Below the pieces are notes generated by a model that was not told the DNA's origin, searched no databases, and worked only from the letters and a program-made list of their open reading frames with translations. A DNA stretch of 6,187 nt from an uncultured Clostridia bacterium. Lineage in GTDB: Bacteria > Bacillota > Clostridia > Peptostreptococcales > Acidaminobacteraceae. Positions 5,213 to 6,187 of the stretch are shown here, one piece after another. The position numbers and the translations under genes are program-made. Each line of letters begins with the position of its first letter. The first letter of the stretch is position 1. Location of the stretch: contig CALFKA010000043.1 of NCBI GenBank assembly GCA_937880545.1, positions 1-6,187 of the forward strand. The letters are read 5' to 3'.

Positions 5213-5983
5213 ATGGCTTATTACAGGTTGATCACGGTCCTATGCAGACGATTCGACTATAGTGGAGCATATAACGTCGCCACGGCTCTTGGTGTGGAGA
5301 ACACACCTCTTGCATCACTCCTCATGATGTGTAAGAGCAGCGTGAACTTCGACTTTGCATCAGCGCGAGAGAGCCTTCCGCTTCTGAAAGAACTGTTTCC
5401 CAAAGATATCCTGAGAACACTTGAAAAAAATCATGAAGCACTTGTAAAGGGAGAGCCGGATGCACTTTTTACCGAACACTTGTGGAGCATGAAGTTTAAA
5501 TTGGAACAGGAAGAGTTTCTGGATTTTTTAGGAAGGCTCTACCGTTTTAACGAAGCCTATTTAAAATATGTTTTTGTCCTCAGACATGTCGGCAAGAAAT
5601 CCTTTTTTGATGATATTTACGAGGAAGGTAAGATTCTACGTATCTTGAAAAAGAAGTACAATATCAATAATCGCAATATCATCTTCGCGATCCAGACCTT
5701 CCTACAGCAGTCGTCTCCCATGATGCCCGGTGTGAAAAAAGCCATCGACTTTTTGACCGGCAAAGAGATGAAAGCCCTAGTAGACATTCGAAATGATTCA
5801 GTAGTGGGACACGGATTTAAAGGAGTCTCTAAAGAACTAATCACCCGGCAGTTTGCACCGCCGGAGGTCCTGCTCAATCAGCTCCGTGAGATTCTTGAAG
5901 ATCTGGGGCTCGCCATCGACATGGCAAAGTATCACAAGATTAACGACGTCATCGCCAACACGGTAGAAAGAGAATTTTCATGA
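5213..5983 (+). CDS. HEPN-domain protein, Csm6-like, lacking an intact CARF domain
   Basis: HEPN domains of Csm6/Csx1 proteins are metal-independent ribonucleases, normally switched on by cyclic oligoadenylate bound to an N-terminal CARF domain in type III CRISPR immunity. The 256 residues read from 5213 begin MAYYRLITVLCRRFDYSGAY, matching the family's helix that ends in F/Y-D-Y-x-x-A. A middle helix LGRLYRFNEAYLKYVF follows, and then the nuclease signature IRNDSVVGHG with Arg193 and His200 (R-x6-H). The catalytic pair is therefore intact. The same frame is open back to 5081; residues RSVTYRVKDSIRS upstream of 5213 still look like family linker. ATG 5213 is favoured by its ribosome binding site, but 5081 remains possible. 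CARF is missing or broken upstream and no cas gene or CRISPR array is near. The stop overlaps the next start as ATGA. A stand-alone HEPN toxin is the main alternative, but no MNT-type partner is seen. Confidence 0.65.
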   Translation: MAYYRLITVLCRRFDYSGAYNVATALGVENTPLASLLMMCKSSVNFDFASARESLPLLKELFPKDILRTLEKNHEALVKGEPDALFTEHLWSMKFKLEQEEFLDFLGRLYRFNEAYLKYVFVLRHVGKKSFFDDIYEEGKILRILKKKYNINNRNIIFAIQTFLQQSSPMMPGVKKAIDFLTGKEMKALVDIRNDSVVGHGFKGVSKELITRQFAPPEVLLNQLREILEDLGLAIDMAKYHKINDVIANTVEREFS

Positions 5984-6175
5984 CTTTAAAACAGCTTGCT
6001 GAACAAGAAACACCCCTCTATCCGATTCTTGCCGCTTATGTCGACGGCGAGATTCGAGAACTCAGCTATACTCTGAAGGAAAATGAAACATATCGCTGGA
6101 TCGATCAAAGAGATGGCGACGGCACTCGCATCCTCCAGAGAGGTCTGACATTTCTCTTCTATATTTCCCTTCGAG
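5980..6175 (+). CDS. N-terminus of uridine/nucleoside kinase with TGS/ThrRS-like extension (3'-truncated)
   Basis: About 65 residues are present before adapter sequence. MTLKQLAEQ resembles the end of a TGS domain. PILAAYVDGEIRELSYTL, then WIDQRDGDGTRILQRGLTFLFYISLRE, matches the ThrRS-like module that precedes the P-loop kinase in the roughly 550-residue uridine kinase-like proteins of Clostridia and Thermotogae. The kinase domain itself is off the contig, so activity is inferred. The shared module also leaves threonyl-tRNA synthetase as a weaker alternative, though the phrase R-E-L-S-Y favours the kinase. The TGS part looks short: only about nine residues precede the module, and no start lies upstream in frame before the stop at 5941. 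The start ATG overlaps the HEPN stop (ATGA, 5980–5983) with only a weak ribosome binding site, implying translational coupling. Confidence 0.7.
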
Positions 6176-6187
6176 AGATCGGAAGAG
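6176..6187. other. Residual Illumina adapter at the right end
   Basis: AGATCGGAAGAG is the first 12 bases of the common Illumina read-through adapter. The last codons of the kinase-like gene (…I-G-R) are therefore artefactual. Confidence 0.93.

Noticed and set aside
1..6187. CRISPR array, tRNA, rRNA or insertion sequence
   Set aside because: I looked for these because of the Csm6-like gene. No regularly spaced repeats outside the Lys/Glu gene, no tRNA-like fold and no transposase were seen.

Overview
The window is a short contig that still carries sequencing adapter at both ends. The first 17 bases and the last 12 bases match the common Illumina adapter, so genuine sequence runs from about 18 to 6175. 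The first and last genes are cut by these ends. Gene content suggests a Bacillota (Clostridia-like) bacterium. It has a short class II aldolase, a ppk–ppx pair, a uridine-kinase-like protein with a ThrRS-type N-terminal extension, AGGAGG-type ribosome binding sites, TTG start use and a Csm6-type HEPN protein. That assignment is inferred from protein style only.

Left part, plus strand (18–2879): the 3' end of polyphosphate kinase 1 overlaps a Ppx/GppA exopolyphosphatase gene by four bases. After 75 bases comes a 199-residue Lys/Glu-rich helical protein with 11-residue periodicity. A strong rho-independent terminator follows. This looks like a polyphosphate synthesis/degradation operon with an unusual coiled or amphipathic protein at its end.

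Middle: just past the terminator lies a small membrane A24 (type IV prepilin) peptidase gene, 2906–3274. Its start codon sits in a perfect inverted repeat around its ribosome binding site. Its stop codon overlaps tail-to-tail with the stop of the opposing gene. The minus strand carries a two-gene unit read from about 4756 down to 3271. First is a membrane-anchored protein with the LysM-like module of MltG/YceG but no lytic domain, then class II fructose-bisphosphate aldolase.

Right part, plus strand: 4757–5212 has no intact gene. Scattered reading-frame pieces in it resemble the end of a CARF domain, broken by a stop codon and frame changes. Next comes an ORF with the Csm6-type HEPN ribonuclease motif (R-x6-H), which overlaps by ATGA a truncated nucleoside (uridine) kinase-like gene. 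The most interesting reading is an orphan Csm6-like protein that has lost its cyclic-oligoadenylate sensor but kept the HEPN nuclease part. No CRISPR array or other cas gene is present.
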